This document shows positions 35,497 through 47,903 of a stretch of 64,000 nt of DNA, in pieces (position 1 is the stretch's first letter; every line of letters starts with the position of its first letter). The position numbers were made by a program, and so were the translations under genes. Under the pieces are notes generated by a model. It was not told the DNA's origin, ran no database searches, and worked only from the letters and a program-made list of their open reading frames with translations. This stretch comes from Costus lasius (taxonomy: Eukaryota > Streptophyta > Magnoliopsida > Zingiberales > Costaceae): NCBI GenBank assembly GCA_027563935.2, contig CM050450.1, forward strand, positions 30,367,439 to 30,431,438, written 5' to 3'.

Positions 35497-36955
35497 TGAT
35501 GCAGCGCCAACACAGCAAACCCAGTTTTGCTTCTCAGGTTCCTACTTCACAGAATGTTCCACGGTTGACCTAGTGATAGAACCCCCGACCCGTGGCTTCT
35601 GCAGCTGCATTCCATGTCATGAGTTCAATTCTATATAGAACGTTCCTCAGGGACCAGGCGACCAAAACGTCAGCCCATGGATTATGTAGGCATCATCCAT
35701 AGCTCCGATCATCACCAAACTTCAGCTACAACGCCTCCTCCTCCGTGCAAACTCCTAATCCAAAGGATCCGACCATCGGACGGCTGGATCGCCAGAAGCG
35801 AGCAGTACCATGTCCAGCGGCTTGCCCTCTGCTCTGCCCCATCCGACCAGTCGATCGACCCTAGATTCCAGGCACAGAATCTCCTCGTCGCAGCGAACGC
35901 ATAGTTGGAAAGAATAGACCATCCAGCCGGTGGATCACTGGAATCGGAAGCTTTTCTGATTTCCAGCTTCGGCTATCGTTCGCCCCATTCCCGGCCCGGC
36001 GTGCCACGATTGGACGTCGGAAGCCTCCCAGCCGCCCGCAACCTCCCCACGTACCTCTAGCCGGGTTATCGCCGGTGATTGAGGCCGGAATACAATCGGC
36101 GGCGCACCCTGTTTGCTGCCCTCGCGCGGAACGAAAGAGGCGAACGCTGCTCAACGGCCCAGATCAGTTCAGCCGCATCCAACAGTCAGATTGGCTTCCA
36201 AGGCAATCGACGGCTAACATTGTTTTTATCAGATCTGCTCCTATCGGATGAGTTTTGGGGCGATCCAGGTGTCGATCCCCACTAATCCAAACTAGATCTA
36301 TCTATCCATGCCATCAGATCTCCGATTAGATGTCCAGATCCAAAGATATCATTAAAGCTCAAATGGATGGCTCATGTTTAAAGCGACCTGACGCTTCTCA
36401 AACACACTTGGTTGATGGAATATTTCCAGTCAAATGTACCTTGTTTTTCCAACTTTTTGCAGATTAGTAGTTAGGATATTTGTTGTAACCACCCCTCTAG
36501 TGAGTGGGTGATCTTACCTCCCTTAAGCTTATAAAAGGGAGCCTAGGCCTACTAATTAGATAGCTTACAAGTTCAGAAGCTCGCGAGGGGCTGCGAAGGG
36601 TCTTGTAACTCCAAAGTAGTGGTTGGTGCCTCGACTTCACGGAGCGTATAGAAGTGGAGGGAGGTTGGTGCCTCGCCTTCAGAGTCTTGTGGCAATGCTA
36701 GAGTGACAGGCAAGGTGTTGTGATCCTTGGCCTAGTCTTGCTACCTCGTCTTCTTCGATTGTATTGGTTAGTAGCTTCATTTGAGTGCTATTTCATAGTT
36801 GAATGCCTTGGTTTATCTATTTTGCCATCCGTTGCTCTTATACGTATCCGATCTCATTGAATTCGCGTGTTTGATCACGAGTTTTCAAACCGTTCTTACG
36901 CTCTCCTAGAGCCGGTCTAGGAGATCTCCCCGTCTCGTAGCTTGGCGCTACACCA
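35497..36955 (+). repeat. 3' LTR of element D
   Basis: 1459 bp; the TATA box TATAAAAG at 36540-36547 is intact. About 60 GC-rich bases near 35968-36030 and 8 bases near 36086-36094 are absent from the 5' LTR and account exactly for its extra length. Ends ACACCA before the duplication GTTGC (36956-36960). Confidence 0.9.
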
Positions 36956-36960
36956 GTTGC

Positions 36961-37568
36961 TGGCTGAGGACTAACGTGGAAATCCCCTGGAGCACAAACG
37001 CGTGAAGTCCATCTTGAAGCAAACGGCTGTGGGTTGAAGACTTGATCAAGATCCCCCCCTAAGGTCCCATTGTTAGTTTAAGGAGGCTTGGAGATTGTAT
37101 TCCTTCCAACCCCCTACTGTCCCTTTGATTGGATTGTAGGCCATTTAATTACCTATTACTCAGCTTCATTGCCAAGATTCAGGAGCAGGGGGATTCAAAG
37201 AAAGGGTCTTGGCACCCTTCCCTAAAGGGGGCCCTAGGTATAATCCTTCCATGTAGAGTTTCTATTCTAAGGTTGCATGCTAGCTGAAGCTGAATATTTC
37301 TATTCTTCTGCCATATCTTGTGGATGCCTGTTGGTTGGTTGTAGAGCTTCATACCTTTGGAAAATCCTAGTAGTTTTGTCCTACATTACTTTGCCTCTAT
37401 GGTATCCCTATGTGAAGAAATAGAATATCTCCTTGTGCTCTCTAGTGGTAGCACTGAGAGGTGGAGGCTTCTTTTTGCTCATCTCACATACACAAGATGT
37501 CGGTGGCTAGAGTAGGTTGCAACTAGCATTTCTCCAATCATGCAAAACTTTTTGTTATCATGTATAGC
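36961..37568. other. unassigned sequence right of element D
   Basis: Continuation of the locus at 11274-12196 after removal of D. No frame longer than about 60 codons and no repeat match within the window. The reversed LTR that follows is inserted here. Confidence 0.45.
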
Positions 37569-39660
37569 TTTTGGGAAACCCCGGGGATTTAAAAATTTTT
37601 ACATACATACACAGATACATACAGTGGAAGCAAATCTTCAAAATAGGCCAGTCCCAACCCAGAAGATCAAGTCAAGCGTGGGGATCAACACGATGAGAAA
37701 GAGATGGTACCTCATAGCAATAGATGGAGAAGCGATGTAGGCGCCTAAGTGTTCGCCCTCTGTAGTTTCTCACACAGCCGATGCTTGAGTTCTCTTCTTC
37801 CACGCCCGGTGCTAGACTTGGGAAGAAGATCCACGCCAAGGGAGTGCCTCTTGATCACTTGCGTGAACCACCAAGGAGTAGAGGATGCACCAAGAGGAAG
37901 AGGAAGGAAGGAAGCCGCCAAGCCTTCTTACACCTTGCGCCAAGGAAAGGAAGAAGGAAGGAGAAAGAAGCTTGCGGCCTTTGATGGAAGAAGAAGCTCC
38001 AAGGATCCCTAGCACTCGCCCCCTTTGTTATCCATGCCTCCAAGAAATTGTATGTCCAAAGGGTTCGGCTAAGGTCACTTAAATAGCATGAAGTGGCAGT
38101 TTGGGGTGTATGGAAGGTGTAGGTGATTAGGGCTTGAATTAAGGGAATTATCTAATCAATTATCTTGATCAAATCCTTAATACCATATGCGCCTAAGCCT
38201 TGCCTAAGCAAGCCCATGCCATATGTGCCCACATCATACCTTATGAGGCAATAATTTCATGCATGCACCAAGACCTAGTCAAAGCATCATGATAGATTGC
38301 CTAATGTGTCATGGGCACATGTCCTAATTTAATTAGGACTCTAATTATGTAAATAATCAGCCCACTTGCACCCAACACCTTCCAATTAATATCTCAAGTA
38401 ATTAAATCAAAATCCAATCTTAATCAAATCACTTGGAAGATACTAATCATTGCCATATGCGCCACTCCTGATCTAATTAGGAGTTCTCATGTGCCTATGC
38501 CAACAATTATTCCCCATTATACCCTTTTGCCCACTTATAAGATATTACAACTTATTAGCAAGCCCCAATGAGTAATGGGCCTAGCCCAAACTTCATTATA
38601 CATGTTAACCAAGTTGTTGGATCCAATCCAATGTAACCCAAGGTCAAATGAGGCTAACCAAGGTTAATTTTTGGTCAATATCCCAAAAATAAAGTTTGGC
38701 TCAAATAAGCTTCTTTCATCTCATCAGGCTCATTAGCACTAATGAAATCTCCTAAATAGATCCGAGTTATGAAATAACTCGATCCGTAGGCTACCCGATC
38801 AATATGAAAACTCGAGCATCAAAGTGTGCGACCCTATAGGTTCCTCGAATGTTGGCAGTGATAAACTTACGTCATCAAAAGCAATGAGTGACACCTAGTA
38901 GTGCATCACTGCTACCCAAGTTTTCGAAATAGATATCAACATCGACATCCTCATCATCACAACAAGGTACCAATACATTACAGTCCCTTTGCCAAACTGA
39001 TATCCAATTGGACAAGTGTGTCACCACTTGTTTTCACCCAATCTCATGGTCATGACTAAATAAATTTCTCACCTGGGTATGGCCATACACTTTCAGTCAC
39101 AGAACCATAGGGGGGGCCCCATGGATATCAAGCTTCTCTTAAGAAGGGGCAAATCCTATATCTGTCCATTGATTTCTTATATGGGTTGTGACATACTCAA
39201 TGACAACTATTATGACTTCCCAACTACGGTAAAGTATTAGGTTGTATCAAAATATGTCCCTAACCATATAGAAGGGCAATTACCTCAAGTCAAAGGATCA
39301 ATGCATCTCCTATCACTTGTGAGGTTAACTCATGACAGCAAGTTAGAACCTCATAGCGGGTCGATCCAGTATATCTACCACTAATATACCGATATGCCTG
39401 TGTTAGCACCTTATGCCTAACTAGCCCATATACCAGTCTCACATGTACTAGAGCTATCCTATATCTACTTAGGTACTTAACTGGAAATAGAGTTTGAGCA
39501 CATACACAATCTATCTCCAGGGATATTATTATGTAAGTACATATTCGCAGATGTAAACATAGCATAATAATGACAATGCCAAAATGATATATATAAGATA
39601 TCAATGTCAAGTAGTACAAAAGATAGACCAACAACGGGTCCAAGGGTATATACACCAACA
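37569..39660 (-). mobile_element. reversed solo LTR, family B-like (B3)
   Basis: About 2.1 kb, starting in reverse at 39660 (TGTTGGTG) and ending near 37569 beside TTGGGAAACCCCGGGG. Flanks ATAGC (37564-37568) and ATAAC (39661-39665) fit a 5 bp duplication with one change. It has many substitutions against the B LTRs at 4577 and 9388, so it is older or from another subfamily. The overlapping frames near 37749-38082 are LTR sequence. Confidence 0.82.
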
Positions 39661-39893
39661 ATAACTACACCCACATATTTCACAAATTAGTGGTACATGA
39701 AACCATGAGGTTGAACATGTGATAGCACCTCCTAAACTCATGGAGAGGTGCCTTTATAAGTGGTGTTAGGGTTTGAAGTGATTCGCCTAGTCTATGTGTC
39801 AATGTCACCAAATATAACATGTTTTAAAATTTAAATTAAATTAAAATGCTACATCTAAGATTTTATATCAAGATATTTTGCCACTTTATGCCC
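39661..39893. other. unassigned AT-rich sequence
   Basis: No gene or repeat recognised. Confidence 0.4.
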
Positions 39894-40746
39894 TGTTTAC
39901 TTGAACAGAAGGAAGTCTAGAGAGAAGGGAAAGAAAGGAGGAAAGGAAAAAAGGACGGGAGGGAAACAGAGTCATGTGAAAGTCACATGACCCTATTTCC
40001 TATGAATGGGGAAAAGAGGAGTCGAGCAGTGGCGAGCGAGTGTGCTAGTGGTGGTGAGTGGGCTAGGCAGTAACATCAACTAGGCAATCGGGCGACATAG
40101 TCAGGCAACAGTGTAGAGTGGGTGAGGGCTTGGCGACGGCAAGGCAGGTTCTCACAACAACAAAGGCAGGCTGTGGCAATGGTGAAGCAAGCTCTAGTGA
40201 TAGCGAGTGGTGATGACAAGGCAATGAACAAGGGTCGAGCAAGCAAGGAGATTGGGTGAGCCGGCGGGGAGCTTATTGGGCGAGCTGTGTGCGATGGGCG
40301 AGAGTAGAGTGCGGCGATTGGTGAATGAAGGAGAAAATGTGAGGCGGGCGAGAGTAGGCAGCAGACTAGCAAGGAGATCAGGTGAGCGGAGAGTTATTCT
40401 ATGAGTGTTGTGCTGCGGGAAAGAGCAGACAACAGCTGGCGAACAAAGGAGAATGCGGCTGAGATAAGATGGTGGCTGGCAAACGAAGGAGAAAATGGGC
40501 AACGGCTGGCGAATGAAGGAGAACGTGAGTGGCGGCTAGCGAACGAAGGAGAAAGGGTGCAAATGAAGGAGAAATGCTCTCGGTTTAGCAATTTGTCCGA
40601 TTTGGGTGGACGGACAAACTGGGAATCGAAGGAATACTGAGGTATTTTCCTTCCCAGTTTCCTTTATTTATTTTTCGTCCACCATAGTAAATGAGGGAAA
40701 GGGCCAAGATCCATCTTTTCCCCTCTCCTTTCCACTCTAGTAAACA
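39894..40746. mobile_element. possible small non-autonomous DNA transposon
   Basis: The ends TGTTTACTTGA (39894) and its inverted partner TCTAGTAAACA (to 40746) form an 11 bp inverted repeat with one mismatch, about 850 bp apart. The base composition differs sharply from the AT-rich flanks, and no transposase is present. I could not find a clear target duplication, so the class (hAT or Mutator-like) is open and the call itself is tentative. Confidence 0.35.
40432..40575 (+). repeat. minisatellite of about 30 bp units
   Basis: Four to five imperfect copies of a unit built on GGCTGGCGAACGAAGGAGAA. In one frame (40401-40640) it reads as repeated LANEGE. Frames on both strands here are by-products of the repeat; I do not call a gene. 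Confidence 0.7.
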
Positions 40747-41824
40747 TAGTGTTAGTGATAACTATCTCCATTATGTTAATTAACAAATCTTATCAAAATA
40801 ATATTCCAATTCGATCTTAGTGTGCAATCCAATAGGTTTTTATGATATTAATAGTAATATTATAATCCCATTGCAGTGTTATAAATATTTAGTAATAAAT
40901 CATTGCTACCTAAGTCATAAGAGGGTCGAAATATGATATAACATTTATGTGATAATGTGATTATGTAATTTAAACCTTTTATCCTTGGCATCTAGATTGA
41001 ACATAAGTTATGGAATATATCACACTTGTATTGTTAATAATTATGTTTCTTGATACTTATGTAGACTAATACAATAAATATAATCAATATCTCATATCAA
41101 TTTATTTGAGCATGGCCACCAATTTTACTTTTACTTGATTAGGGGCCTAAGATACCAATATTTTTGTTGTATAAGGGATAAATCTTTTCATGATCACTCA
41201 CGTTCCTCCAAGATTAGTGGCAGACTTAAATATAGCCTTTATGATAAGTAATTATAAATGATGTTTGACTATATCAAAGCATACAACTAGTTATGTAGGA
41301 ATACATGTGATAAGTTATATGATCATATGTACCTTTATCACTATGAGAATACTTATGACACTCATGTAACAATTCATATATAATTCTCATGGTGGATCTA
41401 CATGGTATATTATTCTCTAGTATTTACCTTTGTGTTTAATTTAATATCTTATATCATGATAACTCCTTGTCATCAATCACAACACATGCTAGTCTTATCA
41501 TATTATTATTGTCCTTAACCATAATAATGCTCGGTTAGGAATATTTAGGAATAATCATATTATTTAGACACATCATTAAAATTACTTATATTATTGAGAT
41601 ATCACATAAATATAACATCAGAGATGATTTTATTAAAACATACATGTGAATATGATAAAATATATGCTAAATTATTATGCACTAATTAATCTTTAGGACA
41701 TACTCCAACTTATCCTTTGTTTGAAAAATCCTAATAAAATGCCCACAACCTCAATAATATGATATGCCCACAACCTCCTAAACATCAAATTATGATATGA
41801 TGTTGGAATTAGAAACGTCAAACA
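40747..41824. other. AT-rich intergenic sequence upstream of the FLZ gene
   Basis: About 1 kb of AT-rich DNA without a frame or repeat match. It should hold distal promoter sequence of the gene at 41994, but no specific element can be supported. Confidence 0.5.
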
Positions 41825-42166
41825 ATGTCGTCTCCGCTCGACGAACCAGTAAACCGACTATTGTCTGCCAATGAAATGACCACAACCTCTGCCGTATTAT
41901 TAGCTTCCCCCCTTTTTAACTTCACCATCTCTCACCACCCACGACCACAATTCCTCACTTGCATCCAGTCGTCTCCATCACGATTCAACAACTATGCAGG
42001 GGAATTCGTCGAGTACGTCTCCTGTTCCTTCTCTCATCATGGATTCCTCTTCCTTCTCTTCTTTCTCTTCGTCGTCTTCTTCGTCGGATCTCCAGATCGG
42101 GCGCTCCCCTTCCTTCCCCCTTTCTCACCCCCCTATGGGCTCCCCCTACGGATTGGTGAGATCTAG
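41825..42166 (+). promoter_or_regulatory. possible upstream ORF and leader of the FLZ gene
   Basis: An ATG at 41825 opens a 113-codon frame, out of phase with the main frame, that overlaps the FLZ start. If the transcript begins upstream of it, it would act as an overlapping uORF that lowers translation. A CCAAT-like GCCAATG is at 41869-41875; no clear TATA box is seen, so the transcription start, and hence the uORF, is unproven. Confidence 0.3.
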
Positions 42167-42613
42167 GACGCCTCTCAGGGCGCTCTTCTTCGCCGATGCT
42201 ACTGCCTGCGACTCGCCGCGCCACTTCTTGGACTCCTGCTTCCTTTGCCGCAAGCCCCTCGCCCGCGACCGCGACATCTTCATGTACAGGTTCGCCCTAC
42301 CCTCTACCATCTTTTCCTCCTCGTCCTCTCCGATCCAATGTGCGAGTGGAATCGGTCGAGATCATCACCCCCATCAAAAATAGATCCCAGGAATTTGATG
42401 TGCTCCGTTGGTGAATGCAGAGGGGATTTGCCATTTTGCAGCGAGGAGTGCCGGGACCAGCAGATCGCGATCGACCAAGGCGATGAGAAGCACCGGAAGC
42501 ACTATTTCGAGGTTTCTTCGTGGACGGAGTCGAACAAGGCTCAGGGAGGCGCCGTTGCCGAGTCCCACGAGATCCAAATCATGAGGACCGACGCCGTCGC
42601 GGCTACCATTTGA
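41994..42613 (+). CDS. FCS-like zinc finger (FLZ, DUF581) protein, two exons
   Basis: Exon 1 is 41994-42289 and exon 2 is 42421-42613; the 131 bp intron begins GT and ends GCAG and splits the Arg codon after Met-Tyr. The predicted protein is 162 residues. A Ser-rich N-terminus is followed by a Pro/Ser stretch and the FLZ domain at about residues 78-120: HFLDSCFLCRKPL, then DIFMYR across the splice, then GDLPFCSEECR, which is the family C-x2-C ... FCS-x2-C pattern. A short C-terminal tail (DEKHRKHYFEVSS) follows. FLZ proteins of land plants are known adaptors that bind SnRK1 kinase subunits and act in energy and stress signalling; membership is clear but the exact orthologue is not. No in-frame defect is seen. 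The ATG at 41994 was chosen because the frame opens there and gives a family-like length. It is GC-rich in an AT-rich, transposon-filled neighbourhood. Confidence 0.9.
42290..42420 (+). other. intron of the FLZ gene
   Basis: 131 bp, donor AG/GTTCGC, acceptor TGCAG. Removing it joins the two halves of the zinc-finger domain in frame. An intron in the middle of the FLZ domain is usual for this family. Confidence 0.88.
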
Positions 42614-42915
42614 CGACCAATTTTGGGTCTTTTAGTTTGTACCTCTACCTCGTAAGACCGATCGAGGAAACAATGGCGGAAACCGTATAGAGCTCGGAAA
42701 CTGTGTAATTGACTGATCGCAAGCCGAACGAGTGCGCCAGTAGAATTGGTTCAGACAAGAACAGAAACTATGCGTAGATTTGTATTTTTTATGTAAAGTT
42801 TTTTCTGCTCTTTTGTCTTGCTCTTTTCGACGGATCCTATGAGGGGAGCATTTTTTGATTCTTCTTTCATGGACTTTTTCATTATTTTTGGGCTTTTCTC
42901 TGAAATAAGCGTTAA

Positions 42916-42921
42916 AATAAA
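42916..42921 (+). terminator. candidate polyadenylation signal of the FLZ gene
   Basis: AATAAA about 300 bases after the stop codon, in an AT-rich 3' region. Plant signals are degenerate, so this is only a candidate. Confidence 0.4.
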
Positions 42922-42924
42922 ACA

Positions 42925-44129
42925 ATCATTGTTTTTGTCAAAACTCCTTGCATCTTAATAGGTTAATATTTTAAAATACTAATTTCCTTTTTTATTTTGG
43001 AAATTATATCCTTGTATTATATTATTAATCTTCAATTTTAATTCTCAATATTATAAAAATAATTTTCTCTCCATACCGAAGCTTTACTTCTATATTTACA
43101 TTATTATTCTTAAGTTTAAGTACTACTTTTTATTATCCTATACAAAAAGTTGTAGACGGACAAATTTTATTTTCTATGTAAGAAAAAAGTATGAACTTGT
43201 ATAATTCTGTAATAGTATTTTATAAATTTTAATTTCATTTAGTATTCTTTGTTAGCATCATCGGTCATCTTAACTTCATCGGTCATCGTTCATTACATGA
43301 GTTTCGAGCCGTGTGAATTAAGCAGTACCCAATCAAGTCTTTGAAATAATATTATTATCGCTAAAGTCATTGAGCTCAAGCAATTAATCCTTGCTCATGC
43401 TCCTTTAATTTTTTTTTTAACTTTATTTACATATACAATCAAAGTATATAAGCATATAAGTATTTATTCCTTTTTAGCAATATGAGACCAAAGATGTTTC
43501 CTTATTGTTTATAATTATAAAATATATAACAATCCCCCACTAGTCATAAATAATAATTTTTTTGTCAATTGAATAATAGGAATACAAATGAGTATCTTTC
43601 GATTTGAACTCACAATTAGTGTGAACATCTTAAAGTACTAACGAAGTTGAATGTTTCATATATTACACCTCAACTTCCTATGTTAGTACCGAAGACATCA
43701 CACGCATAATAATTGCCATAGTATTGTTAAAAACTTTCCTTCAATAACTTTAGCATTATTATATATGGTCATGTGCTAATCCCACAGTAATGAACATTTA
43801 TAAGAGAACCACAATTATCTTATTAAAGTGGCACTACTTCAATGTTCATGTAGGTAGAGTTTCCACACTTGCCCTAGTTGCTATGGACATAATTATTTAT
43901 AAACTCCATTAAGAGCAAGTGTTCATCCTTAACTTTATGCAACTGTCAGCAGTAGTACTTGAATTGTAAATCAACTTAGTATAGGACTTTTTAGTGCTCA
44001 CAAACACGTAACAATGACATGTTATTACCTAATGTACTTTAGAATTAGTAATTTACTAATTTAAAGTTAGGTTACTATCATTGGTGCTTAAATTTATCAA
44101 CTTAAGTTCCATACTGTGAGTTGTATTCC
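42925..44129. other. AT-rich intergenic sequence
   Basis: About 1.2 kb, very AT-rich, with no supported frame. Because the neighbouring copia remnant is on the minus strand, its 3' untranslated region and LTR would be expected here, but I could not define LTR ends. Confidence 0.45.
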
Positions 44130-47060
44130 TCACTGAAACCCTATAAGAGGCTTATTGAGAGGATCAACTAAATTATTTCCAATTTTACATACATTATGGT
44201 GATCACTCCAATAGTAATTAACTCTCTGACATATGCATGTCTCATTCCAAGATGTATAGACTTTCCATTATACACTTCATTATAAGCACTAGACATTGTA
44301 GCTTGGCTATCACAGTGCAAAGAAATAGTTGCTATCGGTTATGACCACAACTCAATATCCATTAATAGATTTTGCAACCATTCAGCTTCTTTGCCTACTG
44401 CAGGTAGGGCTATAAACTCCGATTCCATAATAGAATATGCAATGCAAGTTTGCTTTACTTTCATGATTATTTGTTAACCACCTAACATGAAAATCCATCC
44501 TGAAGTGGCTTTACTTTCATGATTATTTGTTAACCAACTTGCATCACAATACCCTTCTAGCACGCATGAATAATCATTATAAACAAGACTTATTTCTCTT
44601 GTATTCTTTAAGTATCCAAATATTCTTTTGATAGATTTCCAATGATTTATGTTAGGTTTACTTGTAAACTTTGATAATATGCCCACAACATAAGCAATGT
44701 TAGGCCTTGTACAATGCATAGCATACATTAGACTACCAATGACACTTGCATAATTTAATTGATCAATAACTCTCTCATTATTTTTGGATAACTTTAGACT
44801 TGAATCAAATAGAGTATTAGCTTCTTTTATACCAAGATACTTGAACTTATCAAGCATCTTATCAACATAATGACATTAAGATAATAAATATCCATATGCA
44901 TGTTTCTTTATTTTGATGTTTTACATTGTATCTACTTGACCCAGATCTTTCATTTGAAAGATCGAATTTAGATACAATTGGTTTTTTTATTCCTTTCTCA
45001 TTTGTGCTAAATATTAGTATGTTATCAATATATAAACATAAAATTACTCTATACTCATTTGCTGACTTGTGATAAATACACTTGCCAATAGTATTGTGTC
45101 TAAAGTTATTTGAGAGAATTGCTGAATCAAATCTTTTGTGTCATTCCTTTGGAGCTTATTTCAATCCATAGATTGATCTAACTAGTTTACACACTTTATG
45201 CTCATTACCTGGAAGCATAAAGCCTTCAGGTTACTCCATATAAACTTCTTCAAATATTCACCATTTAGAAAGGCCATCTTAACATCCATTTGGTGCGTAT
45301 GTAGTTTATTAATTAAAGCTAAAATAAACAATAATCGCATGAATGTTATTCTAGCTACTAGTGCATATATATCAAAGTAATCAACACTTTACTTTTGTAT
45401 GAATCATTTAGCTACCAATCTAGCTTTATATGTTTGTATAGAATCCTCAGGTCTATATTTATTTTTAAACACCCAATTACATCTAATGGCTTTAGATCTA
45501 GGTGGTAAATCCACAAAAACCCATGTCTTATTTGACATTATAGAGTCTATTTCATCACTTATAGCTTCTTTCCAAAAAAAAACATCTCTTGATGCCTTTG
45601 CTTTACAATATGATTTGGGCTCATTCTCTAAATTGTATATTATGGATGTTTTATTTAAGATTTTGGTTATATCTACTTCAACAAGGCAAATTAATGAATT
45701 AGGTGAAACAAAATCTTCATTTAAATATTTTTTAATTCTTATTCTTTGACTTCTTCTTGGCTCACTTAGTTCATTGATTTCTTTCCTTTTCTTCTCAACC
45801 CTCACATCAGAAGAGCATGATGTTAAATTAGGATGAGTATCTTTTGTGTCATTTATAAATTTATTTTCAAAGAACTCAACATGTATTTAATCAACAATGG
45901 TGTTGGAGTCAATGTTTAATAGTCTATATGCCTTGGAATTTTGAGCATATCCAACAAATATAATTTTAATACCTCTTGGCCCTAACTTTGATGTATGTGG
46001 CTTAGGTGTTTTGTAAAAGGCAACACACCTCCATACTTTAAAATAATTTAAATTAGGTTTTCTTCCATTATTCCAAAGTTCATATGGCGAAGCCTTAAAC
46101 TTCTTAAAAGGAATTATATTATAAATATGACTAGCTATCAAAAAGCTTCTCCCCAAAGTGTGAAAGGTAACTTAGTATTTAATAACATGACATTAACCAT
46201 GTCTACTAAAGATATATTTTTTCTTTCAGCTACCCCATTAACAAAAATGAGTTAAATCTTTCAGCAAAATATTCACCACCTCTATTTGTTCTAAGCATTT
46301 TGATTTTTGTTACATTTTGATTTTCATCTATTGATTTATATTCCTTGAATTTATTAAAGGTTTCATCTTTAGTTCTTTTTAGATATACATATGTAAATCT
46401 AGAATAATCATCTATAAATATTATGAAATATCTTTTACCACCTCTAGTTAATTGACAATTTAATTCACATGTATGAGAGTGTACTTGTTCAAGCAAATTA
46501 GTTTTTCTTTCAACTTTAGGAAAAGTTTCTTAGTCATTTTTGCTTCTACACAAATTCTACATTTTCCAATATGATCATCAATGCAAGATATGTAATTATG
46601 CTTTGACATGTAGTGTAAATAACCATAATTTAAATGTGCTAGTCTAGCATGCCATAAAGAGGAAGAATCAACAACATAAGCAACAACATGATTTATTTCA
46701 TTAATAGATAACTTGAGCATGCTATCCATAGAGTATCTTTTTCCCACAAATATGTCATTCTTAGTTACAATAGCTTTGTTTGCCTGTAAAACAATCTTAA
46801 AATCATTCTTACATAACAGGCTTGCAAAAACTAAATTCTTTCTAATATCGGATACATAAAACACATTAATTAGTGTGAGTGTTTTTTTAGAGGTGAAATT
46901 GACTTCCACACTCCCTTTGCCCAAAACATTGGCAGCAATATGGTCACCATCAACACTTCTTCATGATCTTTCAGCTCATTGTACACCTTGAACAATGATT
47001 CGTTATTGTAAACATGAACGGTGGCACCAGAATCTAGCTACCAACCTTTGGACACAATTA
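44130..47060 (-). pseudogene. decayed Tork-type Ty1/copia pol, minus strand
   Basis: Read from 47060 down: protease motif LDSGATVHVYNNE near 47000-47040; GAG-pre-integrase with SSSLWHARLAHLNYGYL and CRICVEAKMTKK (46924-46460); integrase core with RGGKRYFIIFIDDYSRF and TNRGGEYFAERF (46496-46230); integrase C-terminal piece (46156-45887); RT start with NKTWVFVDLPPRSKAI and YKARLVAK (45805-45404); RT end and RNase H start with YASVIGSLMYAMHCTRPNIAY and GYCDASW (44857-44474); a degenerate RNase H tail to about 44130. Pieces lie in different frames with stops between them. The gag and LTRs are not recognisable. A 27 bp segment is repeated at 44455-44481 and 44511-44537. Unrelated in sequence to elements A, B and C; the oldest copia in the window by its decay. 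Confidence 0.85.
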
Positions 47061-47903
47061 CAGAAGCCATATGGAGCTCTGTGATTATTGCAACAAATTC
47101 CATATTATCAGTTTCAACCATACTTGTCTTACGGCTACCCACACCTAAATGAAAATTACTTTGAGTAAATTATAACTTGAGTAGCTTTCCAATGCATCAT
47201 ATATTATGCATTGTAAACCCCAATTATGGTATCAACAGATAGAAACATTCAACACATGTTTTTTTTAATAAAAGGTTGATCTTCTTGTAGTATGTTTCTT
47301 GTAACTTTAAATATATGAAATTGGTTTTGAATGATATTTACTTGTAATGAAAGAAGACTCAAATATCTTTCCAATAAGTTATATATTTTATATATTTAAG
47401 ATTAACTATTGCTTGAAACAAATAGTAACTTTTAACTTATTGATTCTGTAAACCTATAATTGTGCAATCTGATCTTTTCTCCCTTGATCTACTATAACTT
47501 TTTGTATACTTCGCCAAATTGCATAAAATTAGATTTTTGTAGAAATTGGATTCAATTATCCTTTCAATGAAACCTATTTTATATGGTTACCTATAGCACT
47601 TCTCTTTGGTTCATTTGAATAAATTAACTGGTTATGTTTGACAAGTTCTTTTCTTAGTATTATGACTAATATAGTACAACTTGTCATGCTCCTTATATAC
47701 ATTGAGCAGTAAATAAATTGTGCAGTAATCATCTATACATTTGTGATTATTATTTGATTCATTGACACTATTATAGTATTTGATTTTTAACCAAATACTC
47801 GTATAGATATTGATATGCACCTTTGATACTGTGTACCCATGATCAAGTTGTAAGGGAAATTGTATGAAGGCAACAATGCCATTATATTACTTTGATTATG
47901 TTA
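47061..47903. other. AT-rich intergenic sequence between the Tork remnant and element F
   Basis: No supported gene. A gag remnant of the minus-strand copia would be expected here but I cannot recognise it. Confidence 0.45.

Larger units (their letters stand above)
12197..36955 (+). mobile_element. non-autonomous LTR element D, split by copia element C
   Basis: Two LTRs beginning TGAT and ending ACACCA (12197-13587 and 35497-36955) are flanked by the 5 bp duplication GTTGC (12192-12196 and 36956-36960). A primer site TGGTATCAGAGC follows the first LTR and a purine tract precedes the second. Without the insertion at 13687-34664 the internal region is only about 0.93 kb and the whole element about 3.8 kb. 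No gag, protease, RT or integrase motif is visible; instead there is one unrecognised frame starting at 13669. The LTRs differ by roughly 9% over a 200 bp stretch compared by eye, and the 3' LTR has about 60 bp plus 8 bp not present in the 5' one. The initiator-Met primer site and purine-rich 3' end would suit a Ty3 chromovirus or a copia parent; which is not known. Confidence 0.88.

Noticed and set aside
40076..40591. Minus-strand frames of about 65-102 codons rich in Ser, Leu and Arg
   Set aside because: They are produced by the minisatellite and low-complexity sequence on the other strand; no motif and no start context.
44130..47060. Possible endogenous pararetrovirus
   Set aside because: The order protease, integrase, RT, RNase H and the integrase zinc motif are those of Ty1/copia; no movement protein or coat protein motif is seen.
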